Positions 1 through 5,759 of a DNA stretch of 5,759 nt are shown here, in pieces; positions within the stretch are counted from its first letter, which is position 1, and every line of letters starts with the position of its first letter. The notes below the pieces were generated by a model, which was not told the origin of the DNA, made no database searches, and worked only from the letters and a program-made list of their open reading frames with translations. Source of the DNA: Promethearchaeota archaeon (GTDB taxonomy: Archaea > Asgardarchaeota > Lokiarchaeia > Sigyniarchaeales > SOKP01); contig JAHLWE010000408.1 of NCBI GenBank assembly GCA_019058135.1, positions 1-5,759 of the forward strand, given 5' to 3'. The position numbers were made by a program, and so were the translations under genes.

Positions 1-1052
1 GCCCCACTCAAACATGCAATAAATGAGGTGAGATTATTTTTATATTTACCAGAGTTCGGGTCTAAAGTTATTGCGTTCCAAATAGTCGGGACTCCTGGGA
101 TAAATGTAGCTTTTTCTTTTTTGATAATATTTAATATTTTTGACATTTTTTCTTTTGGTGGTTGTATGAAAAGGATTAATTGGTATCCCATAAAAATTCC
201 TAAATTCATTGCAACTGATAAAGCAAAAAGATGTGCCAGTGGTAAAACGACAACCATTCCGCCTTTACCTGCTGTATCCTCTAATTCAGGTAATTGTTTT
301 ATCGCCCATATATATCCTTGTCTTGCATTTACTACAAGATTATAATGAGATAACATCACTCCTTTAGGTAAACCAGTAGTTCCACCAGTATAAATTAAAA
401 CACCAATATCCTCCTTTGGATTTATTTTTATTGCGGGCACATTTATTGGAATACCATTTTGTAAAATGTCCTGAAATTTATGACATTTAATATCTCCAAT
501 TTGTTCTGGCCAATTTTTCATCCTTGGAACCTTACCCAACATAGTTCCTAGTTTAGCTTTTAATTTTGGCAAATATTCAGCTATTCCTGTAATAATTATG
601 TGTTCTAAATTTTCCATTTTGCTTAAGTCTTTACCATGTAGATGTTCTTCAAATAATACATCAAGAATTATCAATATTTTTCCTTTAGAATCATTTGCTT
701 GATGTAAAATCTCTGTAAAACGATTTAATGGAATTATGGGATTTGCAATAGCACCAAGACGGGCAATTGCGTAAAAACATATTATAAATTGGGGCATATT
801 TGGCAAATCAATAAGTACCACATCACCTTCCTTAACACCTAATTTGGATAGGCCAGTTGCATATTTATCAACTGCCTCATCAAGTTCTTTGTATGTCATT
901 CGGAAACCTTCAAAATATATAGCATTTGAATCAGGATATTTAGTAGATGTCCTTCGTAGAAGTTCTCCTAATGAAATTTCGTCATAATCTACGTGTCTTG
1001 GCACTTCCTTTGGCCAATTTTTCATCCAATATTCTTTAATTTCATCACTCAT
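1..1052 (-). CDS. AMP-forming long-chain fatty acyl-CoA ligase (partial, C-terminus outside window)
   Basis: This is an ANL-superfamily adenylate-forming enzyme that activates a carboxylic acid, probably a fatty acid, with ATP to an acyl-adenylate and then to acyl-CoA. I translated the reverse strand from the ATG at 1052 and obtained 350 uninterrupted codons to the window edge. The Ser/Thr/Gly-rich phosphate-binding motif YTGGTTGLPKGVMLSH is at residues 221-236. An N-terminal TYKELDE segment (53-59), a PLAHLFA motif (271-277) and IPGVPTIWNAI (318-328) fit the long-chain ligase branch. The visible end, ACLSG followed by an incomplete codon starting GC, matches the beginning of the family SGAAPL-like motif. 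The ATP-binding aspartate region, hinge and C-terminal lid domain are therefore off the left edge, and family members usually run 500-600 residues. An ATG at 1059 is in another frame and stops after four codons, so 1052 is the start. The ribosome site is weak (TGAT just upstream). The acid substrate cannot be read from sequence. The gene lies in the same direction as, and downstream of, the ADP-forming synthetase subunit. Confidence 0.92.
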   Translation of the reverse strand, partial: MSDEIKEYWMKNWPKEVPRHVDYDEISLGELLRRTSTKYPDSNAIYFEGFRMTYKELDEAVDKYATGLSKLGVKEGDVVLIDLPNMPQFIICFYAIARLGAIANPIIPLNRFTEILHQANDSKGKILIILDVLFEEHLHGKDLSKMENLEHIIITGIAEYLPKLKAKLGTMLGKVPRMKNWPEQIGDIKCHKFQDILQNGIPINVPAIKINPKEDIGVLIYTGGTTGLPKGVMLSHYNLVVNARQGYIWAIKQLPELEDTAGKGGMVVVLPLAHLFALSVAMNLGIFMGYQLILFIQPPKEKMSKILNIIKKEKATFIPGVPTIWNAITLDPNSGKYKNNLTSFIACLSG

Positions 1053-1097
1053 TGTTCATCAAATTTGTTAATAATTAAAATTAATATTAATAATTTT

Positions 1098-1137
1098 ACA
1101 CAACTTATATTTAAAAATTTAATCAGTTGTTGAACAA
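1098..1137 (-). promoter_or_regulatory. Candidate promoter of the fatty acyl-CoA ligase gene
   Basis: The 107-bp gap between the two minus-strand genes holds, read on the minus strand, a TATA-like element TTTTAAATATAA (1105-1116). This would place transcription start near 1085 and give a short leader of about 30 nt. An odd palindrome, TTGTTGAACAA (1127-1137), lies just upstream and could be a regulator site. The region is so AT-rich that TATA-like matches are expected by chance, so co-transcription from the upstream gene is equally possible. No hairpin terminator is visible after the upstream gene. Confidence 0.3.
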
Positions 1138-1159
1138 ATTAATCAAATTGAAAATTAAA

Positions 1160-2668
1160 TCAAACAAATTTTTGACGATATTGGGAATATTGACAGAGAA
1201 TTTTCATGCATTTTGCAGGAAGATCCCATAAATCAAAGATTGGCATATTTAAAGCAATAAATTCTCTTATCCAAGGGTCAGAATATCCTTGTGGTCCTAC
1301 ATAGAATATAGGAATAGAATACTTACGAGATAATTTCTGAATTGGTTTCAAATAAACTCCTGACATGGAAGTTCCCAATTCCGAAAAAAAGTCCGTATCA
1401 AATCCTGATTTTTCCATAACCTCAATAAATTCATCAACACCAAATGCACCGTAAATCATAATACCATCAATTTCTCCAGATTTCATCAGTAATTTTGGAA
1501 CTTTGATATATAAATTATATTGATTTAAATTAAATGTTAAATCTACAGGATTATTTGGATATGAGATATCAGTTAATACCCTACTTATTTCAGATTGTAA
1601 TTTATTCGAAAATTCAGGAACTTGTAAGCCATATCTTTCTGTAGATTTTGCCATCATTGCACTGGCACCCCCAGAATCTGAAATAATACCAATTCTATTC
1701 CCTTTCGGAAAGATACCATGGGATAACACTCTTAAATAGTGCAAGAAATTTGTTACCGAAGTTGTTGATATAATTCCAGTTTCTTTGAACACAGTTTCAT
1801 AAATAGTATCGTTACCAGCAATTGATCCCGTGTGACTGCCTATCGCTCTAAATGCTGCTTCAGTCCCACCCGCATAAATTGCAACAATCGGCTTTTTAGG
1901 AGTTATTTCTTTTGCTATACTTATAAACTCTTTACCACGCTTTATCTCTTCAATATATAACCCTAACACGTCTGTATGAGGGTCGTTTTTAAAATATTCT
2001 AAACAATCCACTATATCAATATTATTTGAATTCCCTAAAGAAATTGATTGACCTATTTTAGTCCCAATGTCTTCAGCATACCAAAATAAATGAGATGCTA
2101 CAGTACCAGATTGACTGGCTATTGAAATTGTCCCTCTTTCTGGTAATTTATAAACCCAAAATGTATTAAGTTTGTTTTTGTCATTTTCTGGTTGATACCA
2201 ACCATTATAGACTCCTAAACAATTAGGACCAATAAACCTCATATTATATTTTCCAGCAATTTCATCTATTTGTTGAGAAAACTTCTTCCCCTCGGGACCA
2301 ATTTCACGAAAACCTCCAGATGTTATTATCAATTGCTTTATGCCCTTTTGACCACATTCTTCCATTACTTCAGGAATATACCTCGTAGGTATTACAATCA
2401 TTGCCAAATCTGGAATCTCTGGTAAGTCTAATACTGTTTTATATGCTTTAAATCCTAAAACTCTCTCTTCTCTCAGATGAATTGGATAAATATTTCCCTT
2501 AAAACCTTCAGAAATAATATTCCATAATTGAAATGAGCCCATCGTCTTAAGTAAATTATTATTCGCACCAAAAAAGCATAAGCTTTTCGGATTTAAAATT
2601 GAATACAAAAAATGTTCTTTGGATGGATCTTCAACATTATTTTCAGTCATTTCTGAAAACGGAGTCAT
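1160..2668 (-). CDS. ADP-forming acyl-CoA (acetyl-CoA) synthetase, alpha-type CoA-binding subunit
   Basis: This matches the CoA-binding subunit of NDP-forming acyl-CoA synthetases, which convert acyl-CoA, ADP and phosphate to acid, CoA and ATP through a phosphohistidine. With the ATG at 2668 it has 502 residues. Domain 1 (about 25-155) is a Rossmann-type CoA-binding domain with CFFGANNN (31-38), SGGF (117-120) and GPNCLG (147-152). Domain 2 (about 175-305) is succinyl-CoA-ligase-like, with SQSG (185-188), LGNSNNIDIVDCLEY (211-225) and the SHTGSIAG segment (278-285), whose His279 aligns with the phosphorylated histidine of the family. Domain 3 (about 323-495) starts with RIGIISDSGGASA. The ATP-grasp (beta) part is neither fused nor encoded here. 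The length is somewhat above the roughly 460 residues usual for stand-alone alpha subunits. I prefer ATG 2668 over an in-frame TTG at 2686 because AAGGA at 2676-2680 lies 7 nt upstream of 2668, inside the longer version. Substrate range is unknown. Confidence 0.92.
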   Translation of the reverse strand: MTPFSEMTENNVEDPSKEHFLYSILNPKSLCFFGANNNLLKTMGSFQLWNIISEGFKGNIYPIHLREERVLGFKAYKTVLDLPEIPDLAMIVIPTRYIPEVMEECGQKGIKQLIITSGGFREIGPEGKKFSQQIDEIAGKYNMRFIGPNCLGVYNGWYQPENDKNKLNTFWVYKLPERGTISIASQSGTVASHLFWYAEDIGTKIGQSISLGNSNNIDIVDCLEYFKNDPHTDVLGLYIEEIKRGKEFISIAKEITPKKPIVAIYAGGTEAAFRAIGSHTGSIAGNDTIYETVFKETGIISTTSVTNFLHYLRVLSHGIFPKGNRIGIISDSGGASAMMAKSTERYGLQVPEFSNKLQSEISRVLTDISYPNNPVDLTFNLNQYNLYIKVPKLLMKSGEIDGIMIYGAFGVDEFIEVMEKSGFDTDFFSELGTSMSGVYLKPIQKLSRKYSIPIFYVGPQGYSDPWIREFIALNMPIFDLWDLPAKCMKILCQYSQYRQKFV

Positions 2669-2675
2669 TATTATT

Positions 2676-2680
2676 TCCTT
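2676..2680 (-). promoter_or_regulatory. Ribosome binding site deciding the synthetase start
   Basis: On the minus strand AAGGA precedes the ATG at 2668 by 7 nt, a good Shine-Dalgarno site. It falls inside the longer reading that begins with TTG at 2686, which has no such site. This favours the shorter 502-residue protein. Confidence 0.65.
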
Positions 2681-2730
2681 ATACAACTAAAATAATTAAT
2701 ATCAAATAAAATTTGCAAGTTTCTCAGAAA

Positions 2731-2740
2731 TTTATATAAT
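2731..2740 (-). promoter_or_regulatory. Candidate TATA box for the synthetase gene (divergent region)
   Basis: Read on the minus strand this is ATTATATAAA, the best TATA-like match in the 221-bp intergenic region. It lies about 65-70 nt from the ATG at 2668. A start site about 25 nt downstream would give a leader of roughly 40 nt. Its complement TTTATATAAT could also serve plus-strand transcription, but it is about 150 nt from the GH3 start. No convincing purine-rich BRE is visible. Confidence 0.4.
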
Positions 2741-2744
2741 CTCG

Positions 2745-2769
2745 GGGTTTTTATTAAGAACCCTTTTTT
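2745..2769. repeat. Inverted repeat followed by a T tract in the divergent control region
   Basis: GGGTTTTT (2745-2752) and AAGAACCC (2756-2763) can pair as an 8-bp stem with one G-T wobble around a 3-nt loop, followed on the plus strand by six T residues (2764-2769). In shape it resembles an intrinsic terminator on the plus strand, yet no plus-strand gene ends upstream of it. It adjoins the candidate TATA box at 2731-2740, so an operator or a block to outward transcription is as likely. Its role is unknown. Confidence 0.35.
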
Positions 2770-2843
2770 CCAATTTAATAACAAACCAGATTAATCGAAG
2801 ATAAAGATGCAATTTAAGAATATTTTATTTGTTTTATTGAATT

Positions 2844-2882
2844 TACTATATTATTAATTTAATATGTTTAAAGACTTAAGGA
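2844..2882 (+). promoter_or_regulatory. Candidate promoter and ribosome binding site of the GH3 gene pair
   Basis: A TATA-like CTATATTA (2846-2853) lies about 40 nt before the GH3 ATG. Start of transcription about 25 nt downstream would give a very short leader. AAGGA at 2878-2882 lies 7 nt before the ATG at 2890 and is a good Shine-Dalgarno match that supports this start. The TATA assignment is weak because the whole stretch 2770-2880 is nearly all A and T. The ribosome site is the firmer part. Confidence 0.45.
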
Positions 2883-2889
2883 TAATTAC

Positions 2890-4110
2890 ATGAACGAGAA
2901 ACTTTCTAATAATGAGATAAAAACACTGCCTTTTATGGACAGTAATCTGGATCTAGAAAAAAGAGTAGAAGATCTTTTAGGAAGATTGACACTGAAAGAA
3001 AAATTCACTCTCTGCTCAGGGAAAAGAAGTTTTTATACCAAGCCAATAAAGAGACTTGGAATAAAATCTTTTAAAATGACAGATGGACCTCATGGTATTG
3101 GACCTCACAGTTCAAATAATGCAGAATGCACCTATTTCCCTACAGCCATTTGTAGGGCTGCGACCTGGAACCCGGAGTTATCTGAGCAATTCGGAGTGGC
3201 TTTAGCTCAAGAAGTAAGAGATATTGGATATCATATGATTCTCGGACCTGGCGTAAATATTCATAGAACTCCACTCTGTGGAAGAACTTTTGAATACCAA
3301 ACTGAAGATCCCTATCTTAATAAAAAAATGGCAGTTCCCGTTGTAAAAGGTGTTCAGAGTCAGAAAATTGCAGCATGTGTAAAACATTATATATGCAATA
3401 ATCAAGAATTAAATAGATTCACAGTCAGTTCTGAAGTAAGTGAAAGAGCTCTTCAAGAGATCTATTTTCCTGCTTTTAAAGAAACAGTTCGCGAAGCTGA
3501 TGTATGGTCCTTTATGGCTTGTTATAATAAAATTAATGGTATTTACGGATGTGAACACAAAAATTTAATAAGAGAAAGGTTAATGGAAGAATGGGGTTTT
3601 AGGGGTTTTGTTGTTTCAGATTGGATTGCAACAGCTAAAACAACGAGCACTGAAAGCTGCATAAACGCCGGATTAACTCTCGAGATGCCGTTACAAATAA
3701 AATATAAAAAAAAATTGCTAAAACAAGCTCTATTAGAAGGAAAATATACCGAAGAAGCACTTAATGAGAACATAAAAAGATTACTACGTGTAATGTTTCT
3801 TGTTGGTCTTTTTGATGATGAAAGTTCAATCCCACCGGGCAGTAGAAATACTCCCGAACATCAAGCTATAGCTCGCAAAATAGCTGAAGAGGGAATTGTC
3901 CTTCTAAAAAATAAAGATAATCTGCTTCCTTTGGATATCAACACACTCAAAAAAATTGTAGTAATCGGACCAAATGCAGATAAAAAAATGGGAGAGGGTG
4001 GTGGTAGTTCACAGATTCGACCTCCTTATGAAATTACACCTCTTCAGGGACTGAAAAATAAATGTAGAGATAAGGTTGATATAGTAAATCAACATCAGAA
4101 GCGGATTTAG
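2890..4110 (+). CDS. Glycoside hydrolase family 3 (beta-glucosidase-like), N-terminal part of broken gene
   Basis: This is the catalytic barrel and the start of the alpha/beta-sandwich domain of a GH3 retaining glycosidase, a family that removes glucosyl, xylosyl or similar residues from the non-reducing end of beta-glycosides. The barrel spans about residues 20-310, with MTDGPHG (63-69), GRTFEYQTEDP (131-141), CVKHY (163-167) and NNQELNR (170-176). The nucleophile is expected at Asp244 in GFRGFVVSDW (236-245), and Tyr212 lies in ACYNKING. The second domain begins near IAEEGIVLLKNKDNLLPL (331-348) and reaches GGGSSQIRPPYEITPLQGL (370-388). After VDIV (396-399) family similarity stops and seven unrelated residues lead to TAG at 4108-4110. 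The acid/base glutamate is therefore missing from this product. There is no signal peptide, so it would be cytoplasmic. AAGGA sits 7 nt before the ATG. Substrate specificity cannot be assigned. Confidence 0.9.
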   Translation: MNEKLSNNEIKTLPFMDSNLDLEKRVEDLLGRLTLKEKFTLCSGKRSFYTKPIKRLGIKSFKMTDGPHGIGPHSSNNAECTYFPTAICRAATWNPELSEQFGVALAQEVRDIGYHMILGPGVNIHRTPLCGRTFEYQTEDPYLNKKMAVPVVKGVQSQKIAACVKHYICNNQELNRFTVSSEVSERALQEIYFPAFKETVREADVWSFMACYNKINGIYGCEHKNLIRERLMEEWGFRGFVVSDWIATAKTTSTESCINAGLTLEMPLQIKYKKKLLKQALLEGKYTEEALNENIKRLLRVMFLVGLFDDESSIPPGSRNTPEHQAIARKIAEEGIVLLKNKDNLLPLDINTLKKIVVIGPNADKKMGEGGGSSQIRPPYEITPLQGLKNKCRDKVDIVNQHQKRI

Positions 4111-4145
4111 TTATTATATTTGCCGGACTTAATCATGAAAAAGGG

Positions 4146-4919
4146 ATGGATAGTGAACATTCTGATAGGGATTCATTTGATCTTCTTTCAGAACAAATTG
4201 AATTAATAAACAAAACTGTACAGGAAAATCCCAAAACAATAGTTGTTCTCATTAGTGGCAGCCCTGTTAATATGGTTGATTGGATTGAAAATGTGCCTAC
4301 AGTTATTGAGGCTTGGTATGCAGGGCAGGAAGCAGGAAACGCTATTGCAGATATTCTTTTTGGAGATGTTAATCCGTCAGGGAAATTACCGATAACATTT
4401 CCTAAGAAATTATCTGATTCTCCAGCGCATGTCTCAACAAGAACTTATCCCGGTAATGAAAAAGTTTATTATGATGAAGGTATTTTTGTTGGATATCGTC
4501 ATTTTGATACGAAAGATATTAAACCTCTCTTTCCTTTTGGTTATGGTTTGTCTTATACCACTTTCGCATACGATAATCTAAAAATCAATAAGAAAGCGGT
4601 AATGGGAGATGAAAAATTCACAGTCTCAGTTGATATAACTAACACAAGTGATTATACCGGAGCAGAGGTTGTTCAACTCTATATTCAAGATGTTGAGTGC
4701 AGTGTAGAAAGACCTCTTAAAGAATTAAAAGGTTTTAAGAAAATTAAACTGAAACCAGGTGAAAAAAAGACCGTCATATTTGAACTGGATAAAAGAGATC
4801 TTTCATTTTATGATGAAAAAACTTCCTGTTGGAAAGCAGAGAAGGGAATATTCAATATTCTCGTTGGAAGTTCATCGAAAGATACCCATCAAAAAGAAGA
4901 AATTGAATATATAGATTAA
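4146..4919 (+). CDS. GH3 C-terminal part (sandwich domain remainder plus fibronectin type III-like domain)
   Basis: This continues the preceding GH3 gene in the -1 frame. Recognisable family sequence begins before the first ATG: from 4098 the frame reads EADLVIIFAGLNHEKG, then MDSEHSDR at 4146. The glutamate at 4155-4157 is the best candidate for the general acid/base, matching the family segment usually written SEGxDR. Further motifs are SGSPVNM (37-43), AWYAGQEAGNAIADILFGD (56-74), NPSGKLPITFPK (76-87) and PLFPFGYGLSYTTF (127-140). Residues about 172-241 form the fibronectin type III-like domain, with EVVQLYI (174-180) and RPLKELKGFKKI (189-200). The frame is open from 4080 and the end is intact. 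The first ATG has no ribosome site at a usable distance, so independent translation is doubtful. On its own the fragment lacks the barrel and nucleophile and should be inactive. Confidence 0.85.
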   Translation: MDSEHSDRDSFDLLSEQIELINKTVQENPKTIVVLISGSPVNMVDWIENVPTVIEAWYAGQEAGNAIADILFGDVNPSGKLPITFPKKLSDSPAHVSTRTYPGNEKVYYDEGIFVGYRHFDTKDIKPLFPFGYGLSYTTFAYDNLKINKKAVMGDEKFTVSVDITNTSDYTGAEVVQLYIQDVECSVERPLKELKGFKKIKLKPGEKKTVIFELDKRDLSFYDEKTSCWKAEKGIFNILVGSSSKDTHQKEEIEYID

Positions 4920-4926
4920 ATAAAAC

Positions 4927-4941
4927 CCTAAATTTAGGTGA
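4927..4941 (+). promoter_or_regulatory. Strong ribosome binding site of second GH3 gene within a palindrome
   Basis: AGGTGA (4936-4941) is a textbook archaeal Shine-Dalgarno sequence 8 nt before the ATG at 4950. Its first three bases are the right end of a perfect 12-bp palindrome, CCTAAATTTAGG (4927-4938). As RNA it could form a weak 4-bp stem covering part of the ribosome site, or it could be a protein site on DNA. The gap between the GH3 genes is only 30 bp, so the second gene is probably co-transcribed with the first and re-initiated here. Confidence 0.6.
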
Positions 4942-4949
4942 AAAATAAT

Positions 4950-5759
4950 ATGGATAAAGATTTGTCTAAAGAAGATATTGCAAAACTACCTTTTATGGAT
5001 AGTAACATGGATCTGGAAAAAAGAGTAGAAGATCTCTTAGGACGATTAACTTTAGAAGAAAAATTCAAAATATGTTCTGGAACAAGACTTTTTTTTACTA
5101 AAAAAATAAAAAGATTAAATCTCCAAAAATTCAAAATGACTGATGGCCCACATGGTGTCGGAGCTTTAGGAACATTCTTTATAAAAAAAACTACTTACTT
5201 CCCTACTGCCATTTGTAGAACTGCTACTTGGAACCCAGAGTTATCTGAGCAATTCGGAGTAGCCATAGCGCAGGAAGTAAGAGATGTCGGATATCATATG
5301 CTCCTTGCTCCAGGTATAAATATAGATCGAACTCCGCTCAATGGAAGAACTTTTGAATACCAAACAGAAGATCCTTGTTTAAATATAAAAATGGCCGTTC
5401 CTGTTGTTAAAGGAATTCAAAGTCAGAGAATTGCGGCATGTGTGAAACATTATGTATGTAATAATCAAGAACTAAACAGATTTAAAGTCAGTGCTGAAGT
5501 AAGTGAAAGAGCGCTTCAAGAGATATATCTCCCCGCATTTGAGGCTGTTGTTCGGGAAGCGGATGTATGGTCTATTATGGCTTGCTACAATAAAGTTAAT
5601 GGTATATTTGGCTGTGAAAATAAAAACCTAATAAAAGAAAGGTTAATGGAAGAATGGGGTTTTAGGGGTTTTGTAGTGAGTGACTGGTTCGCAACTAGAC
5701 ATATTTTAAAAACTGAAACCTGTATAAACGCTGGGATGACACTCGAAATGCCACACCCC
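4950..5759 (+). CDS. Glycoside hydrolase family 3 (beta-glucosidase-like), second tandem copy, partial
   Basis: I translated 270 uninterrupted codons from the ATG at 4950 to the window edge. The product follows the first GH3 gene nearly residue for residue. It shares LPFMDSN (13-19), MTDGPHG (63-69), TWNPELSEQFGVA (93-105), GRTFEYQTEDP (132-142), CVKHY (164-168), NNQELNR (171-177) and GFRGFVVSDW (237-246). The expected nucleophile is Asp245. The visible part covers most of the barrel domain; the sandwich domain with the acid/base glutamate and any fibronectin-like domain lie to the right. It differs mainly at residues 71-81, where it is one codon longer, around NIDRTPLNG (124-132) and just after the nucleophile (247-256), which are loops likely to line the substrate entrance. 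No signal peptide is visible. It probably hydrolyses a beta-glycoside in the cytoplasm; the sugar is not assignable. Confidence 0.92.
   Translation, partial: MDKDLSKEDIAKLPFMDSNMDLEKRVEDLLGRLTLEEKFKICSGTRLFFTKKIKRLNLQKFKMTDGPHGVGALGTFFIKKTTYFPTAICRTATWNPELSEQFGVAIAQEVRDVGYHMLLAPGINIDRTPLNGRTFEYQTEDPCLNIKMAVPVVKGIQSQRIAACVKHYVCNNQELNRFKVSAEVSERALQEIYLPAFEAVVREADVWSIMACYNKVNGIFGCENKNLIKERLMEEWGFRGFVVSDWFATRHILKTETCINAGMTLEMPHP

Larger units (their letters stand above)
2890..4919 (+). pseudogene. GH3 glycosidase gene interrupted by an internal deletion or frameshift near 4085-4100
   Basis: The two fragments together hold every expected GH3 domain in order. Together they span about 675 codons, where three-domain relatives usually have 700 or more. 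The join is not a simple one-base slip. The first frame is family-like up to VDIV (ending near 4086) and the -1 frame is family-like from EADLV (4098), leaving almost nothing for the linker of roughly 25 or more residues expected between these strands. A loss of 3n+1 bases fits both the frame change and the missing linker. No other stop interrupts either part, so the damage is either recent or an assembly or sequencing error. The intact sibling gene at 4950 may still supply the activity. Confidence 0.7.
2890..5759 (+). repeat. Tandem direct duplication of a GH3 gene
   Basis: The two GH3 genes are head-to-tail copies offset by 2060-2063 bp. Similarity is obvious at DNA level. Exact matches include 39 bases at 3573-3611 and 5636-5674 (around the nucleophile segment) and shorter blocks around the ELSEQFGV and GRTFEYQ codons. 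Only the first 810 bases of the second copy are visible, so the duplicated length is unknown. Shared synonymous codons point to a fairly recent duplication or ongoing gene conversion. Confidence 0.85.

Noticed and set aside
28..345. Plus-strand open frame of 105 codons
   Set aside because: It lies opposite the clearly recognisable acyl-CoA ligase and has no family features or ribosome site.
1080..1091. ATTAATATTAAT palindrome in the minus-strand intergenic gap
   Set aside because: It is made only of A and T in an extremely AT-rich stretch, where such palindromes arise by chance.
3202..3405. Minus-strand open frame of 67 codons
   Set aside because: It is antisense to conserved GH3 barrel motifs and is explained as a shadow of that gene.
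3595..3610. GGGGTTTTAGGGGTTTTG, resembling telomere-type or G-quadruplex repeats
   Set aside because: It encodes the conserved WGFRGF segment of GH3 in both copies and has only two G runs, so coding constraint explains it.
3543..3773. Minus-strand open frame of 76 codons
   Set aside because: It is antisense to the GH3 nucleophile region and shows no independent coding signal.
4080..4110. Programmed -1 ribosomal frameshift joining the two GH3 fragments
   Set aside because: The 4080-4110 overlap of the two frames has no X XXY YYZ slippery heptamer, and linker residues are missing as well, which recoding would not explain.
4934..5134. Minus-strand open frame of 66 codons
   Set aside because: It is antisense to the start of the second GH3 gene and its ribosome site.
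1..5759. CRISPR array, tRNA, rRNA, insertion sequence or defence system
   Set aside because: I saw no regularly spaced repeats, no tRNA-like or rRNA-like segments, no transposase motifs and no terminal inverted repeats. The genes are ordinary metabolic enzymes.

Overview
This is an AT-rich window that looks archaeal, possibly from an Asgard-like or other mesophilic heterotrophic archaeon. The support is indirect: archaeal-type Shine-Dalgarno sites (AAGGA, AGGTGA), TATA-like elements at promoter distance, and a stand-alone CoA-binding subunit of an ADP-forming acyl-CoA synthetase. There is no rRNA or informational gene, so the lineage is not settled and an AT-rich bacterium is not excluded.

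Layout: the left half (1-2668) is on the minus strand. It holds an ADP-forming acyl-CoA synthetase alpha-type subunit (2668 down to 1160) and, 107 bp downstream, an AMP-forming fatty acyl-CoA ligase (1052 down to 1) whose C-terminal part lies outside the window. A 221-bp divergent control region (2669-2889) separates these from the right half on the plus strand. The right half holds two tandem, closely similar glycoside hydrolase family 3 (GH3) genes. The first (2890-4919) is broken: its N-terminal part ends at a stop at 4110 and its C-terminal part continues in the -1 frame, with linker sequence apparently lost at the join. The second starts at 4950 after a 30-bp gap, has its own strong ribosome binding site, and runs off the right edge after 270 codons.

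How the genes fit together: the GH3 enzymes have no visible signal peptide, so they probably hydrolyse beta-linked oligosaccharides or glycosides in the cytoplasm. The acyl-CoA genes interconvert organic or fatty acids and their CoA thioesters, one enzyme class costing ATP and the other able to conserve it. A sugar-to-acid fermentative link between the halves is possible, but they are divergently transcribed and no direct connection is visible.

I see no CRISPR array, tRNA, rRNA, transposon or clearly new system. The most useful observations are the broken first GH3 gene, the recent tandem GH3 duplication with divergent active-site loops, and a glycine in both copies where a substrate-contacting arginine is usual.
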